Of a stretch of 64,000 bases of DNA, positions 8,540 through 18,500 are shown piece by piece. Both the position numbers and the translations under genes were made by a program. Each line of letters opens with the position of its first letter. The stretch's first letter is position 1. The stretch covers positions 547,766 to 611,765 of the forward strand of contig NZ_JABMJG010000005.1 in assembly GCF_013376045.1 (NCBI RefSeq), written 5' to 3'. Source of the DNA: Variovorax sp. SG517. GTDB taxonomy: Bacteria; Pseudomonadota; Gammaproteobacteria; Burkholderiales; Burkholderiaceae_C. Below the pieces are notes generated by a model. It did no database searches and was not told where the DNA came from. It worked only from the letters and a program-made list of their open reading frames with translations.

Positions 8540-10429
8540 TTAAGCGGCGGCCGCCTGCGCGGCCGCCGCGCGCTGCGCCTGTATCGCCTGGCGCAGCACG
8601 CGCGGCGACACGGGCTTGTAGAGCACCGTGATGCCGGCGCTCGCCACTTCGCGCAGGCGGTCGGGCTTGGTCTCGCCGGTCACCAGCAGGCGGGCGGTGC
8701 CCGCGCCGATGCCGCGCGGATGACGCTCCAGCGCGGCGATCACGTCCAGGCCGTTGTCGCCGCCCTGCAGCAGCAGGTCGCTGACGACCACGTCGGGCGG
8801 GCGCTCCCAGCCGTCGGCCAGGGCCAGCGCCTCGGCGCGGGTCTGCGCGGGCAGCACCTCGGCCCCCCAGTTGGAGAGCACCACCGTCAGTCCCTCGAGG
8901 ATGGTGCGCTCGTCGTCGATCACGAGGATGCGCACGTTCGCCAGGCCTTCCTCCTCGTCGATGGCCGCGATGGCCGCCGGCGCCGCGGGCGCGGGCAGCG
9001 CGGCCGGCGCCGAACGCACCAGCACCCGCACGCAGGTGCCCTTGTTCAGCTTCGAACTCAGCTCCACGCGCGTGTTGAGCAGCTCCGCGAGGCGCTGCAC
9101 CGTGGCCAGGCCCAGCCCCATGCCGCGCGCGCCGCGCGATGCCTGCCGGCTGGCGGGCTCCACCTGGTAGAACTCCTCGAACACCCGCGCCTGGTGGTGC
9201 GCGGCGATGCCCACGCCGGTGTCGACCACGTCGATGCGCACGCCCCGGCCGCGCCGCCGCGCGCCGATCAGCACGCCACCCTCGATGGTGTGGCGCAGCG
9301 AGTTGGACACCAGGTTGTTCAGGATGCGCGAGAGCATCACGTAGTCGCAGCGCACCCACACGTCGGTCTTGCGCACCACCAGCCGCAGGCCCTGCTGCTC
9401 GGCCACGGGGCGGAAGTTGCGGCTGATCTCCTCGAAGAGCCGGTCGAGCGGGAAGTCGATCCACTGCGGCTGCAGCACGCCCGCATCCAGCTGCGACAGG
9501 TTCAGCAGTTCGGAGAAGAGGCGGTCCAGCGAATCGACGCACTCGCGGATGTGGCCGATGCGCTGCAGCTTCACCGGATCGCTCTCGCCGTTGGCCAGGC
9601 CGTCGGAGAACAGCGTGAGCGCGTGCAGCGGCTGGCGCAGGTCGTGGCTGGCGGCGGCCAGCAGGCGGGTCTTGGCCTGGCTGGCCACCTCCAGCTGCTG
9701 GTTCTTGCGCGCCAGCTCGGCGGTGGCCTCGTTGATGCGGCTCTGCAGCAGCCGGTGGCTCTCGGCAAGCGCGCGCGCGGCCTGGTTGAAACCCTGCTGC
9801 AGGTGGCGCACCTCGGCCGTGCCCTCGACGGACACGCTCGCGTCCTCGCCCGCGCCCAGGCGGTCGACCGCCTTGCCCAGCGCGCGGATCGGCTCGCTGA
9901 TGCGGCGCGCCGCCCACCAGCCGGCCAGGCCCACGCCCGCCAGGCTGATCGCCAGCACCAGCCCCACGTTGAACCACACCGAGCGCCGCGCGTTCTGCAC
10001 GGCGGCCAGGCTCATCTCGACCATCACCTTGCCGTTGTGCCGGCCGTCGTCGCCCACGACGGGCACCACCACCTGCAGGCCCTCGCCGCGGGCGCGGTCG
10101 AGGGTCTCGGAGTTGGCCACGATCTCGCCGTCCTCCGTCCAGATCTGCACCTGCTGCACGTTGGGCTGGTAGGTGCCCGACTGGGCGGTGCGCGCCAGCG
10201 CGCGGCGGTCCATGCGCGCCAGCGGCGCCTGCGCCACGGTGGCCACCTGCAGCGCCACCGTCTGCGCGTTGGCGCGCATCAGTTCGGTGAGGTTGCCCAG
10301 GTGCTGCCGCGTCAGCACGGCGATCGCCGCCAGCGTGGCCAGGGTCGCCGGCACCATCGCCAGCAGGATCAGCTGCTGGGCGAAGGTCAGGCGGGCCAGG
10401 CCGCGCAGGACACGGAAGTTCCAGTTCAT
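8540..10429 (-). CDS. hybrid sensor histidine kinase with C-terminal receiver domain
   Basis: A 629-residue sensor: TM1 (~18-40), a ~110-residue periplasmic domain, TM2 (~153-172), HAMP, kinase core with H-box LLAAASHDLRQPLHAL (His262), N-box (LNNLVSNSLRHT), glycine boxes, and a C-terminal receiver (LVIDDERTIL, VSDLLLQ, LYKPV). It has the same domain plan as the other hybrid kinase in the window, and both use the SHDLRQPLHA H-box. It is divergent from two tandem PhnD-like binding-protein genes, which probably supply its input. It ends in an Ala-rich tail. Confidence 0.9.
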   Translation of the reverse strand: MNWNFRVLRGLARLTFAQQLILLAMVPATLATLAAIAVLTRQHLGNLTELMRANAQTVALQVATVAQAPLARMDRRALARTAQSGTYQPNVQQVQIWTEDGEIVANSETLDRARGEGLQVVVPVVGDDGRHNGKVMVEMSLAAVQNARRSVWFNVGLVLAISLAGVGLAGWWAARRISEPIRALGKAVDRLGAGEDASVSVEGTAEVRHLQQGFNQAARALAESHRLLQSRINEATAELARKNQQLEVASQAKTRLLAAASHDLRQPLHALTLFSDGLANGESDPVKLQRIGHIRECVDSLDRLFSELLNLSQLDAGVLQPQWIDFPLDRLFEEISRNFRPVAEQQGLRLVVRKTDVWVRCDYVMLSRILNNLVSNSLRHTIEGGVLIGARRRGRGVRIDVVDTGVGIAAHHQARVFEEFYQVEPASRQASRGARGMGLGLATVQRLAELLNTRVELSSKLNKGTCVRVLVRSAPAALPAPAAPAAIAAIDEEEGLANVRILVIDDERTILEGLTVVLSNWGAEVLPAQTRAEALALADGWERPPDVVVSDLLLQGGDNGLDVIAALERHPRGIGAGTARLLVTGETKPDRLREVASAGITVLYKPVSPRVLRQAIQAQRAAAAQAAAA

Positions 10430-10602
10430 GAGGGCATCGGACGCATGGGGGCCGAGCTTATGGGGGCCGTCCGGGGCGGGAAAGCTAGGTAAAACATCAC
10501 AAAAAATGCTTGTAATTGATATTTAATGACGTCCGCGCTGCCATGTTAGACCCGCCGATGCGCGCCGGCCCTATGTCTTTCGCTCCAGAAATGCTGGCTT
10601 CC

Positions 10603-11631
10603 ATGCGCCGATTCGCCGAGTTTCCAGCCGCGTTCCTCCGCGCGGCGACCCTGGCGTTGCTGGCCGGACTGCTGCCGCTCGCGGCACCGGCCCAGGTCAG
10701 CCCGCTGGACGGCCCGGTGCGCTTCGGCATCCTGCCGCTGGGCGGCGCCTTCGAGTCGCGCAGCGACTGGGACCCGCTGCTGGCCGAGCTCAGCCGCGCC
10801 ATCGGCCGGCCGGTGAGCGTGCTTTCGGTCAACTCGTACGAGGCGCTGGAGCAGGCCATCCAGCGCGACGAGGTCGACATGGCCTTCCTGTCCGGAAAGA
10901 TGGCGCTCGACGCCGTCACCCAGCGCCGCATGAAGGTGGTGGCGCAGGTGGTGCGCCACGACGGCCTGCCGGGCTACCGCGCGCTGCTGCTCGCGCGCAA
11001 GGCGCCGCCCTTCAATTCGCTGAAGAACCTGCTGGAGCAGCCCGATCGCTGGCGGCTGGCGCGCGGCGAGAAGCAGTCGGTGTCGGGCTTCATCGTGCCG
11101 CAGCTGCAGCTCTTCCTGCCGAACCACATCGCGATGGAGACGCGCTTTCGCAGCGAGTTCGTCGGCACCCACCAGGCCACCGCGCTGGCCGTGGCCAACA
11201 ACGAGGCCGACGTGGCCACCAACAACACCGCCGACTTCGAGCGCTTCAAGACACGCTTTCCGGCCGAGACCGAGCGGCTGCAGGTGCTGTGGGAGTCGGA
11301 GCTGATACCGCACGCGCAGATCGTGGTGCGGCGCGAATACCCGCCCGAGCTGCGCAAGCGCGTGCAGGCCTTCCTGGTCGGCTACGGTCGCGCCAAGGGG
11401 CCGCGCGGCGACGCCGAGCGCGTGGTGCTGAAGTCGCTGCACGACCTGGCCGGCTTCGTGGCCGCCGACAACAGCTCGCTGCAGCCGGCCGCCAGGCTGG
11501 CCTACCAGCTCGCGAAGCAGAACGCCATGACGGCGCAGTGGGTGAACGACGCCGCGCGCGAGGCCCGCCTGCAGCGCATCGAGAGCAACTACGAGGGACA
11601 GGTCGCCGTGCTGAAGGACGTGTCGCCGTGA
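10603..11631 (+). CDS. PhnD-like periplasmic phosphate/phosphonate-type binding protein
   Basis: About 342 residues with a Sec signal (ATLALLAGLLPLAAPAQ) and a PhnD-type binding fold: RFGILPLGG, VDMAFLSGKMALDAV, VGTHQATALAVANNEADVA. PhnD proteins normally feed phosphonate or phosphite ABC transporters, but no transporter genes are present. I place the start at the ATG that gives a compact signal peptide; in-frame ATGs at 10543, 10558, 10573 and 10591 and a TTG at 10516 are also open, and none has a clear ribosome site. The next gene is a paralogue overlapping by GTGA. Divergence from a hybrid histidine kinase suggests a sensory role. Confidence 0.78.
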   Translation: MRRFAEFPAAFLRAATLALLAGLLPLAAPAQVSPLDGPVRFGILPLGGAFESRSDWDPLLAELSRAIGRPVSVLSVNSYEALEQAIQRDEVDMAFLSGKMALDAVTQRRMKVVAQVVRHDGLPGYRALLLARKAPPFNSLKNLLEQPDRWRLARGEKQSVSGFIVPQLQLFLPNHIAMETRFRSEFVGTHQATALAVANNEADVATNNTADFERFKTRFPAETERLQVLWESELIPHAQIVVRREYPPELRKRVQAFLVGYGRAKGPRGDAERVVLKSLHDLAGFVAADNSSLQPAARLAYQLAKQNAMTAQWVNDAAREARLQRIESNYEGQVAVLKDVSP

Positions 11632-12701
11632 CGCTTGCCAGGCCGTTCGCCTCGCTGCTTGCTTCACTGCTTGCTTCGTTGCTCGTGCTGGCCGCCTTCG
11701 CCGCCGCGCCGGCCGTCGCGCAGGTGCAGCACGGCGCCGCCGCCGCCCCTGCGGCCGAGAAGGCCGCGCCGCCCGCCGTGCGGATGATCCGCTTCGGCGT
11801 GCTGCCGCTGGGCGGCACCGTCGAGTCGCGCGCGCTGTGGGCCCCGCTCATGAACGACATGAGCCGCGCCCTCGGCATGCCGGTCAACATGTATTCGGTG
11901 CCGACCTACGAGGAACTCGACCGCGCCATCGGCCGCGACGAGATCGACATGGCCTTTCTCTCGGCCAAGATGGCGCTCGACGCCGTGATGCAGCGGCGCA
12001 TGAAGGTGCTGGCGCAGATCGCGCGCCACCCCAGCGTGCCCGAGCACCGCGCCGTGCTGCTGGTGCGCAAGGCCGGGCCGCTCAACACGCTCGAGGGCCT
12101 GCTCGCACAGCCCGAGAAGTGGCGGCTCGCGCGCGGCGACAGCCGCTCCGTCACCGGCTTCATCGTGCCGCAGAGCCAGCTCTTCCTGCCGAACAACATC
12201 GAGATGGAGACGCGCTTCCGCAGCGAGATCGTGGGCACCCACCAGGCCACCGCGCTGGCCGTGGCCAACGGCGACGCCGACGTGGCCACCAACAACACCA
12301 CCGACTTCGAGCGCTTCCGCCAGCAGTTCCCGGTGGAGGCCGAGCGGCTGCAGGTGGTGTGGGAATCGGAGCCGCCGCCCGGTGCGCCGATGGTGGTGCG
12401 GCGCGACTTCCCGCCCGAGTTCCAGGTGCGGCTGCAGAACTTCCTGACCGGCTACGGCAGGGCCAAGGGCGCGCGCGGCGACGCCGAGCGCGAAGTGCTC
12501 AAGAGCCTGCGCGCGGCCTACGGCTACGTCGCGGCCGACGACAGCGCGCTGCTGCCGCAGGCGCGGCTGGAGCACCAGCTCGGCAGGCAGCGCGCCATGG
12601 CCGCATCGTGGGTCAACGAGGCCGCGCGCGAGCAGCGCCTGCAGCGCATCGAGAAGGCCTACGCGGAGCAGGTCGAGATGCTGCGCTCCGCCGCCCGCTG
12701 A
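11628..12701 (+). CDS. PhnD-like periplasmic binding protein, tandem paralogue
   Basis: A 357-residue paralogue of the preceding protein, starting at a GTG that overlaps the previous stop (GTGA). Signal peptide: SLLVLAAFAAAPAVAQ. The core motifs recur almost word for word (RFGVLPLGGTVESR, DMAFLSAKMALDAVMQRRM, VGTHQATALAVANGDADVA), so the pair arose by tandem duplication and diverged moderately. Two co-expressed receptors could bind different ligands or act as a heterodimer for the divergent kinase. The ligand is not readable from sequence. Confidence 0.82.
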   Translation: MTLARPFASLLASLLASLLVLAAFAAAPAVAQVQHGAAAAPAAEKAAPPAVRMIRFGVLPLGGTVESRALWAPLMNDMSRALGMPVNMYSVPTYEELDRAIGRDEIDMAFLSAKMALDAVMQRRMKVLAQIARHPSVPEHRAVLLVRKAGPLNTLEGLLAQPEKWRLARGDSRSVTGFIVPQSQLFLPNNIEMETRFRSEIVGTHQATALAVANGDADVATNNTTDFERFRQQFPVEAERLQVVWESEPPPGAPMVVRRDFPPEFQVRLQNFLTGYGRAKGARGDAEREVLKSLRAAYGYVAADDSALLPQARLEHQLGRQRAMAASWVNEAAREQRLQRIEKAYAEQVEMLRSAAR

Positions 12702-12783
12702 GCTGGTCGTTCCGCGCCTGCCGCGCTTCTTTCTACTCCCTTCGCCGTAGCTCCAGAGCCGCCGCCTAGGCCATTAGCTAGGC

Positions 12784-12801
12784 CTTAAGGCGGATTTGCC
12801 A
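12784..12801 (+). promoter_or_regulatory. 18-bp motif shared by the tssK and tagH upstream regions
   Basis: CTTAAGGCGGATTTGCCA here matches CTTAAGGCGAGATTGCCA at 52674-52691 at 15 of 18 positions, at similar distances before the next start (~65 and ~76 bases). A further shared TTCAGGCA lies downstream in both. This could be a common regulator or promoter element for two T6SS transcription units, but the second copy overlaps the end of a small reading frame and chance is not excluded. Confidence 0.3.
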
Positions 12802-12865
12802 CCAGCCCCCCGAGCCGGAAACTTCGTGTTTCTTTCAGGCAACCCTTGCCGTTGACGGAGTGCGG

Positions 12866-14197
12866 ATGAGTTGGCGAACAAAAGTGGTCTGGAGCGAGGG
12901 GATGCTGTTGCAGCCTCAGCACCTGCAGCAGAGCGAGCGTCATGCCGATCACGCGCGGCACGTGCTGCTGCGTTCGACCACGCCCTACGCATGGGGCTTC
13001 GCCGAACTGGAGATCGACCCCGCCGCGCTCACGCTGGGCAAGCTGGCGCTGGTGCGCGCGGTGGGCATCTTCGGCGACGGCACCGTCTTCGACATGCCGG
13101 CGGTCGACCCGCTGCCCGAACCCATCGACATTCCCCCGACCATGCGCGACGAGGCCGTGGTGCTCGCGCTGCCGCTGCGCCGCGCCGGCGCGCGCGAGGC
13201 CGACGCGGAGGAATATGAAGAACTGGTGCGCCACCGCGTGCTCGAGTCGGAAGTGCCCGACTCCAACACCGCCGGCGAGCGCACCGCGATGCTGCAGCTG
13301 GGTCAGCTGCACACGCGCCTGATGCGCGCGAGCGAGGCCACCGACGCCTGGACCACCATCGGCGTGGCCCGCGTGGTGGAGCGCCGCGTCGACAACCAGG
13401 TGCAGCTCGACCGCGCCATGCTGCCGCCGCTGCTCGACGTGGCCGGCCATGCCGTCATCCGCGCCTGGCTCGACGAGCTGCTGGGCCTGCTGCGCCAGCG
13501 CGGCGAGGCGCTGGCCGGCCGGCTCACGCAGGGCGGCACCGGCGGCGTGGCCGAGATCGCCGACTTCATGCTGCTGCAGGCCGTCAACCGCAACGAGGCC
13601 GTCTTCGCGCACCTCGCGAAGAGCGCGATGCTGCATCCGCAGCACTTCTTCGAGCATGCGCTGGGGCTGGCTGGCGACCTTGCGAGCTTTCGCGACTCGC
13701 GCCGCGTGTCGCGCTTCGGCCCGTACGTCCACGACGACCTCGCGATGAGCTTCCGCCCGCTCATGGACGACCTGCGCCGCAGCCTGTCGATGGTGTTCGA
13801 GCAGTCGGCCATCCGCATCGAGCTGCACGACCGCAAGCACGGCGTGCGCGTGGCGGTGGTCACCGACGTGGAGCTGCAGCGCAAGGCCACCTTCGTGCTC
13901 GCGGTGAGCGCGAGCATGTCCAGCGAGGCGCTGCGCGCGCGCTTTCCCACGCAGGTCAAGATCGGTCCGGTCGAGCGCATCCGCGACCTCGTCAACCTCG
14001 CGCTGCCGGGCGTCACGCTCACGCCGATGCCGGTGGCGCCGAGGCAGATTCCCTTCCACACGGGCGCCAACTATTTCGAGCTGGAAACGCGCAACAGCGA
14101 CCTGTGGCGGCAGCTCGAGCAGTCGGGCGGCATCGCGATGCACATCGCGGGCGATTTCCCCGGGCTCGATCTTCAGTTCTGGGCGATACGAGCATGA
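12866..14197 (+). CDS. tssK: TssK, T6SS baseplate protein
   Basis: A 443-residue TssK, the baseplate subunit that docks the baseplate onto the TssJLM membrane complex. The N-terminal signature KVVWSEGMLLQPQHLQQ is diagnostic, and the length is normal. I use the ATG preceded by GACGGAG at about 6 bases; a GTG two codons upstream is less likely. It opens the T6SS block after a 164-bp gap that should hold the main promoter. tssL follows after about 30 bases. Confidence 0.95.
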   Translation: MSWRTKVVWSEGMLLQPQHLQQSERHADHARHVLLRSTTPYAWGFAELEIDPAALTLGKLALVRAVGIFGDGTVFDMPAVDPLPEPIDIPPTMRDEAVVLALPLRRAGAREADAEEYEELVRHRVLESEVPDSNTAGERTAMLQLGQLHTRLMRASEATDAWTTIGVARVVERRVDNQVQLDRAMLPPLLDVAGHAVIRAWLDELLGLLRQRGEALAGRLTQGGTGGVAEIADFMLLQAVNRNEAVFAHLAKSAMLHPQHFFEHALGLAGDLASFRDSRRVSRFGPYVHDDLAMSFRPLMDDLRRSLSMVFEQSAIRIELHDRKHGVRVAVVTDVELQRKATFVLAVSASMSSEALRARFPTQVKIGPVERIRDLVNLALPGVTLTPMPVAPRQIPFHTGANYFELETRNSDLWRQLEQSGGIAMHIAGDFPGLDLQFWAIRA

Positions 14198-14228
14198 CCC
14201 CCAGTGGCACCGTCAGCGTGGAGCCATC

Positions 14229-15593
14229 ATGAGCACACCTCCCGATCCCTTCGCCGCCTTCGAGTCGGAGCGCACGGTCATCAAGCCCAAGCCGCGCACG
14301 CCGGCCGGTACGCCGCCTGCGCCCGCGCCGACGCCTTTCTTCGGGGGCGCCGATCCGACGCCGGCTGCCGACGTGGGCGAGCTGGGCCTGCTCAATCCGC
14401 TGGTGTCGGCCGCCGGCAAGCTGCTGGTGCTGATCGGCAAGCTGCGCAACCTCGCGCAGCCGCCCAACGTGCCGGCGCTGCGCGCATCGACGGCCGACGC
14501 GGTGAACCAGTTCGACGCCAGTGCGCGCCGCGCGGGTGTGGGCAACGAGTCGGTGCTGGCCGCGCGCTACGTGCTTTGCACCGCGCTCGACGAGGCCGTG
14601 GCCAACACGCCCTGGGGCGTGCAGGCCGGCTGGAACAAGCAGAGCCTGCTGGTGCAGTTCCACAACGAGACATGGGGCGGCGAGAAGGTGTTCCAGCTGC
14701 TGGCCAAGCTCGCGCAGGACGTGCCCACGCACCGCCAGCTGCTGGAGCTGATCTACAGCGTGCTCGCGCTCGGCTTCGAGGGCCGCTACCGCGTGATCGA
14801 CAACGGCCGAGCGCAGCTCGACTCGGTGCGCCAGCGCCTGGCCGACCTCATCGCCAAGGACCGTCCGCCGGTGGAGGCCAAGCTCTCGCCGCACTGGCGC
14901 GGGCAGGGCGCGGGTACGGTGCGGCTGCGCGAATCGCTGCCGCTGTGGGTGTTCGCGGCCGGCTTCGCGCTGCTGCTGGCGCTCGCGTGGTTCGGGCTGC
15001 GGCTCACGCTCAACTACCGCTCCGACACCACGTACGCGGCGGTGTCCAGCCTGCGCGCGCCCAACATCCAGATCGCGCCGCCCGCGCTGCCGGCGAAGAC
15101 GCCGCGCCTCGCGCGCTTCCTGGAGCCCGAGGTGAAGCAGGGCCTGGTGACGGTGACCGACGAGGCCGACCGCAGCGTGGTGCGCCTGCGCGGCGACTCC
15201 TTCTTCGGCTCCGGCAGCGCCGACCCGATGCCGCAGTCGCTGCCGGTGCTGCGCCGCATCGGCCAGGCGCTGGCCGAGGTGAAGGGCGAGGTGCTCATCA
15301 CCGGCCATTCCGACAACCAGCCGATCCGCTCGCTGCGCTATCCGTCCAACTGGCACCTGTCGGCCGCGCGCGCCGATGCGGTGAAAGGCGCGCTCTCCAC
15401 GCTGGTCGACCCCGCGCGCATGCGCTCCGACGGCAAGGCCGACGCCGAGCCGGTGGCGCCCAACGACTCACCGGCCAACCGCGCGCGCAACCGCCGCGTC
15501 GAGATCGTGCTGCTGACCGGGCCTGAGGGCGTCGTCGCCACCGCTCCCGCGGCCGCGCCAGCAGCTGCTCCAGCCACGGGAGCGACGAAATGA
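14229..15593 (+). CDS. tssL: TssL, DotU-type inner-membrane protein with OmpA domain
   Basis: A 454-residue extended TssL. After a Pro-rich N-tail (~1-45) comes the cytosolic DotU domain (~50-220; YVLCTALDEAVANTPWG, VLALGFEGRYRV), one TM helix (~238-258; PLWVFAAGFALLLALAWFG), and a C-terminal OmpA/MotB peptidoglycan-binding domain (VLITGHSDNQPIRS followed by NWHLSAARADAV). It anchors the TssJLM complex to the cell wall. Its stop overlaps the tssM ATG (ATGA), so stoichiometric synthesis with TssM is likely. Confidence 0.95.
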   Translation: MSTPPDPFAAFESERTVIKPKPRTPAGTPPAPAPTPFFGGADPTPAADVGELGLLNPLVSAAGKLLVLIGKLRNLAQPPNVPALRASTADAVNQFDASARRAGVGNESVLAARYVLCTALDEAVANTPWGVQAGWNKQSLLVQFHNETWGGEKVFQLLAKLAQDVPTHRQLLELIYSVLALGFEGRYRVIDNGRAQLDSVRQRLADLIAKDRPPVEAKLSPHWRGQGAGTVRLRESLPLWVFAAGFALLLALAWFGLRLTLNYRSDTTYAAVSSLRAPNIQIAPPALPAKTPRLARFLEPEVKQGLVTVTDEADRSVVRLRGDSFFGSGSADPMPQSLPVLRRIGQALAEVKGEVLITGHSDNQPIRSLRYPSNWHLSAARADAVKGALSTLVDPARMRSDGKADAEPVAPNDSPANRARNRRVEIVLLTGPEGVVATAPAAAPAAAPATGATK

Positions 15594-18500
15594 TCAAGAA
15601 AATCTTCGGCTTCCTGTTCAGCCCGCTGCTGCTCACGCTGCTGGCGCTGATCGTCGTCGCGCTGCTGATCTGGTGGATCGGTCCGCTGGTGAAGATCGGC
15701 TCGCTCGCGCCGCTGGAGGGCGAGACCACGCGCGCCATCGTCATCGGCGTCATCGTGCTCGTCGTGGTGCTGCGCGCGCTGTACCGCCGCTGGAAAGCGC
15801 GCCGCGCGAGCCAGCACCTGACCGACGGCCTCATGAAGGCGCCCGCCGCCAAGGCCGATGCGCCGGTCAACGGCGAGCAGAAGATCCTCGACACGCGTTT
15901 CAGCGAGGCCGTCGCCACGCTCAAGCAGATGCGCATGCACGCCGCCGGCAAGAAGCCGGGCTGGCGCGACTGGCTTTCCATCTCGGGCGGCAGCTATCTC
16001 TACGACCTGCCCTGGTACGTGTTCATCGGCGCGCCCGGTGCGGGCAAGACCACCGCGCTGGTCAACTCGGGCCTGAGCTTTCCGCTGGCCGAGAAGTTCG
16101 GCCCCGGCGCGATCCGCGGCGTGGGCGGCACGCGCAATTGCGACTGGTGGTTCACCGACGAGGCCGTGCTCATCGACACCGCGGGCCGCTACACCACGCA
16201 GGACAGCCACCAGTCGGAAGACAAGAGCGCGTGGGAAGGCTTCCTGGGGCTGCTGAAGAAGGTGCGTCCGCGCCGGCCGTTGAACGGCGTGTTCCTCACC
16301 GTCAGCGTGGCCGACCTGCTGAGCCAGGGGCCGGAGGCGCGCACACAGCTCGCGGCATCGATCCGCGCGCGCCTGCTGGAGCTCGACGGCAAGCTCACCA
16401 CGCGGCTGCCGGTGTACGTGCTCGTCACCAAGAGCGACCTGCTCTACGGCTTCACCGACTACTTCGACGACCTGGGCAAGGAACAGCGTGCGCAGGTCTT
16501 CGGCTTCACGCTGCCGGCCGACGAGAACCTGCAGGTCGAGGAGAAGGGGCTTTCCACCGCCTTCAACCGCGAGTTCGCGCTGCTGCACAACCGCGTGAAC
16601 GACGGCCTCATCGCGCGCATGCAGCGCGAGACCGACGGCAACCGCCGCGCGGCGATCTTCGGCTTTCCCGCGCAGTTCGGCTCCATCGGGCCGCTGCTGT
16701 CGGACCTGCTGGAGCAGGTGTTCACCGGTTCGCGCTTCGCGCAGCCGCCGTGGGTGCGCGGCGTGTACTTCACCAGCGGCACGCAGGAAGGCAGCCCCAT
16801 CGACCGCGTGATGGGCAGCCTCGCGCGCAGCTTCGGCATCGAGCGCGCGATGCTCGCGCCGCAGAAGTCCAGCGGGCGCAGCTACTTCCTCACCTCGCTG
16901 CTGCGCGACGTGGTGTTCCCCGAGCAGCGCCTGGCCGGCGCCGACGTGAAGCTGGAGCGCCGCCGCCACACGCTGCGCGTGATCGGCGTGACGGCGATGA
17001 CGCTCGTCACCGTCGGCCTGCTCGCGGCCTGGGGCTACAGCACGCTGCAGAACATGAACTACCTCAAGTCGGTCGAGGCCCGCGTGGAGCCCGCCCGGCA
17101 GAACCTCGCGGCGCTGCCCGCGCGCGTGCAGAACCTGGTGGAGGTCGCGCCCGTGCTGCAGAGCCTGCGCGACATCTGGAAGACGCCCGACAACCGCCAG
17201 GGCGACGAGCCGCTGTCGATGACGCTGGGCCTCTACCAGGGCGACAAGCTCGACGCGGCCGCCATGCTCACGCACCAGCGCGCGCTCAACGACGCCTTCC
17301 TGCCGCAGATCGCCAAGCGCATCGAGGACCAGCTGCGCACCGCGCAGAAGGACAACCTCGAGTTCACCTACGAGGCGCTCAAGAGCTATCTGATGCTCTA
17401 CCAGCCCGAGCACTTCGACCCCGAGGCGCTGAAGGCCTGGATCACGCTCGACTGGTCGCGCAACCTCGACCGAGGCATTCCCGAGGACCAGCGCAAGCAG
17501 CTGGAGGACCAACTCGACGTGCTCATCGCTCAGGGCCCGCCGCGCTCGCCGCTGAAGATGGACGAGAACCTGGTGCGCAGCGTGCGCGCCGTGCTCGCGA
17601 GCTATCCCCTGGAGCAGCGCGTGTTCAGCCGCCTGAAGCGCCAGCGCGCCAGCAAGGACATTCCGGCCTTCAGCGTGGCCACGGCCACCGGCCCCTCGGG
17701 CCCGCTGGTGTTCGAGCGCATCAGCGGCAAGCCGCTGTCCGATGGCGTGCCGGGCATGTTCACCTACGACGGCTATCACAAGCGCTTCCAGAACGAGGTG
17801 ACCGTGCTCACCGGCCTGCTCGCGAACGAAGACCCGTGGGTGCTGGGCCAGGACCGCAACGCCGCCGACCGCCTGCGCGACGTGGCGGCGCTCGGCGCGC
17901 TGACCGACCGCGTGCGCCGCCTCTACCTGGAGGAGTACGTCAAGCAGTGGGAGGCGCTGCTGGCCGACGTGCGCCTGATCCGCGTGAACGGCCTGGAGAA
18001 GAACATCGAGACCGCGCGCATCCTCTCGGGCGTCGATTCGCCGCTCGCGAACTTCCTGCGCGCCGTGGTCAAGCAGACCACGCTGATCCCCGCCGCCGAT
18101 GCCAACAAGGACGTGGTCAGCAAGGCCACCGAGACCGTGCGCAACACCCGCAAGGGCCTGGAAGACCTGTTCGGCAGCGACCCTGGCCGCCAGGTGGCGC
18201 CCGGCAAGCGCATCGAGAGCATCGTGGACGACCGCTTCGAGGCGCTGCGCCGGCTCGTCACCGCGGGCGGCCCCAACCAGCCCGCGCCCATCGACGACGC
18301 GCTGAAGCTCTTCAACGAGGTGTACGTGTACCTCAACGCCGTCGACACAGCCGTGAAGGGCCGCACCTCGCCGCCGCCGGGCGACGTGGCCGGCAAGCTC
18401 AAGTCCGACGCCGGCCGCCTGCCGGAGCCGGTGCGCTCCATGGTCGAGAACCTGAGCCAGGCCGGCGCCGCGCAGGCCCAGGTGGCCGAGCGCGGCAACC

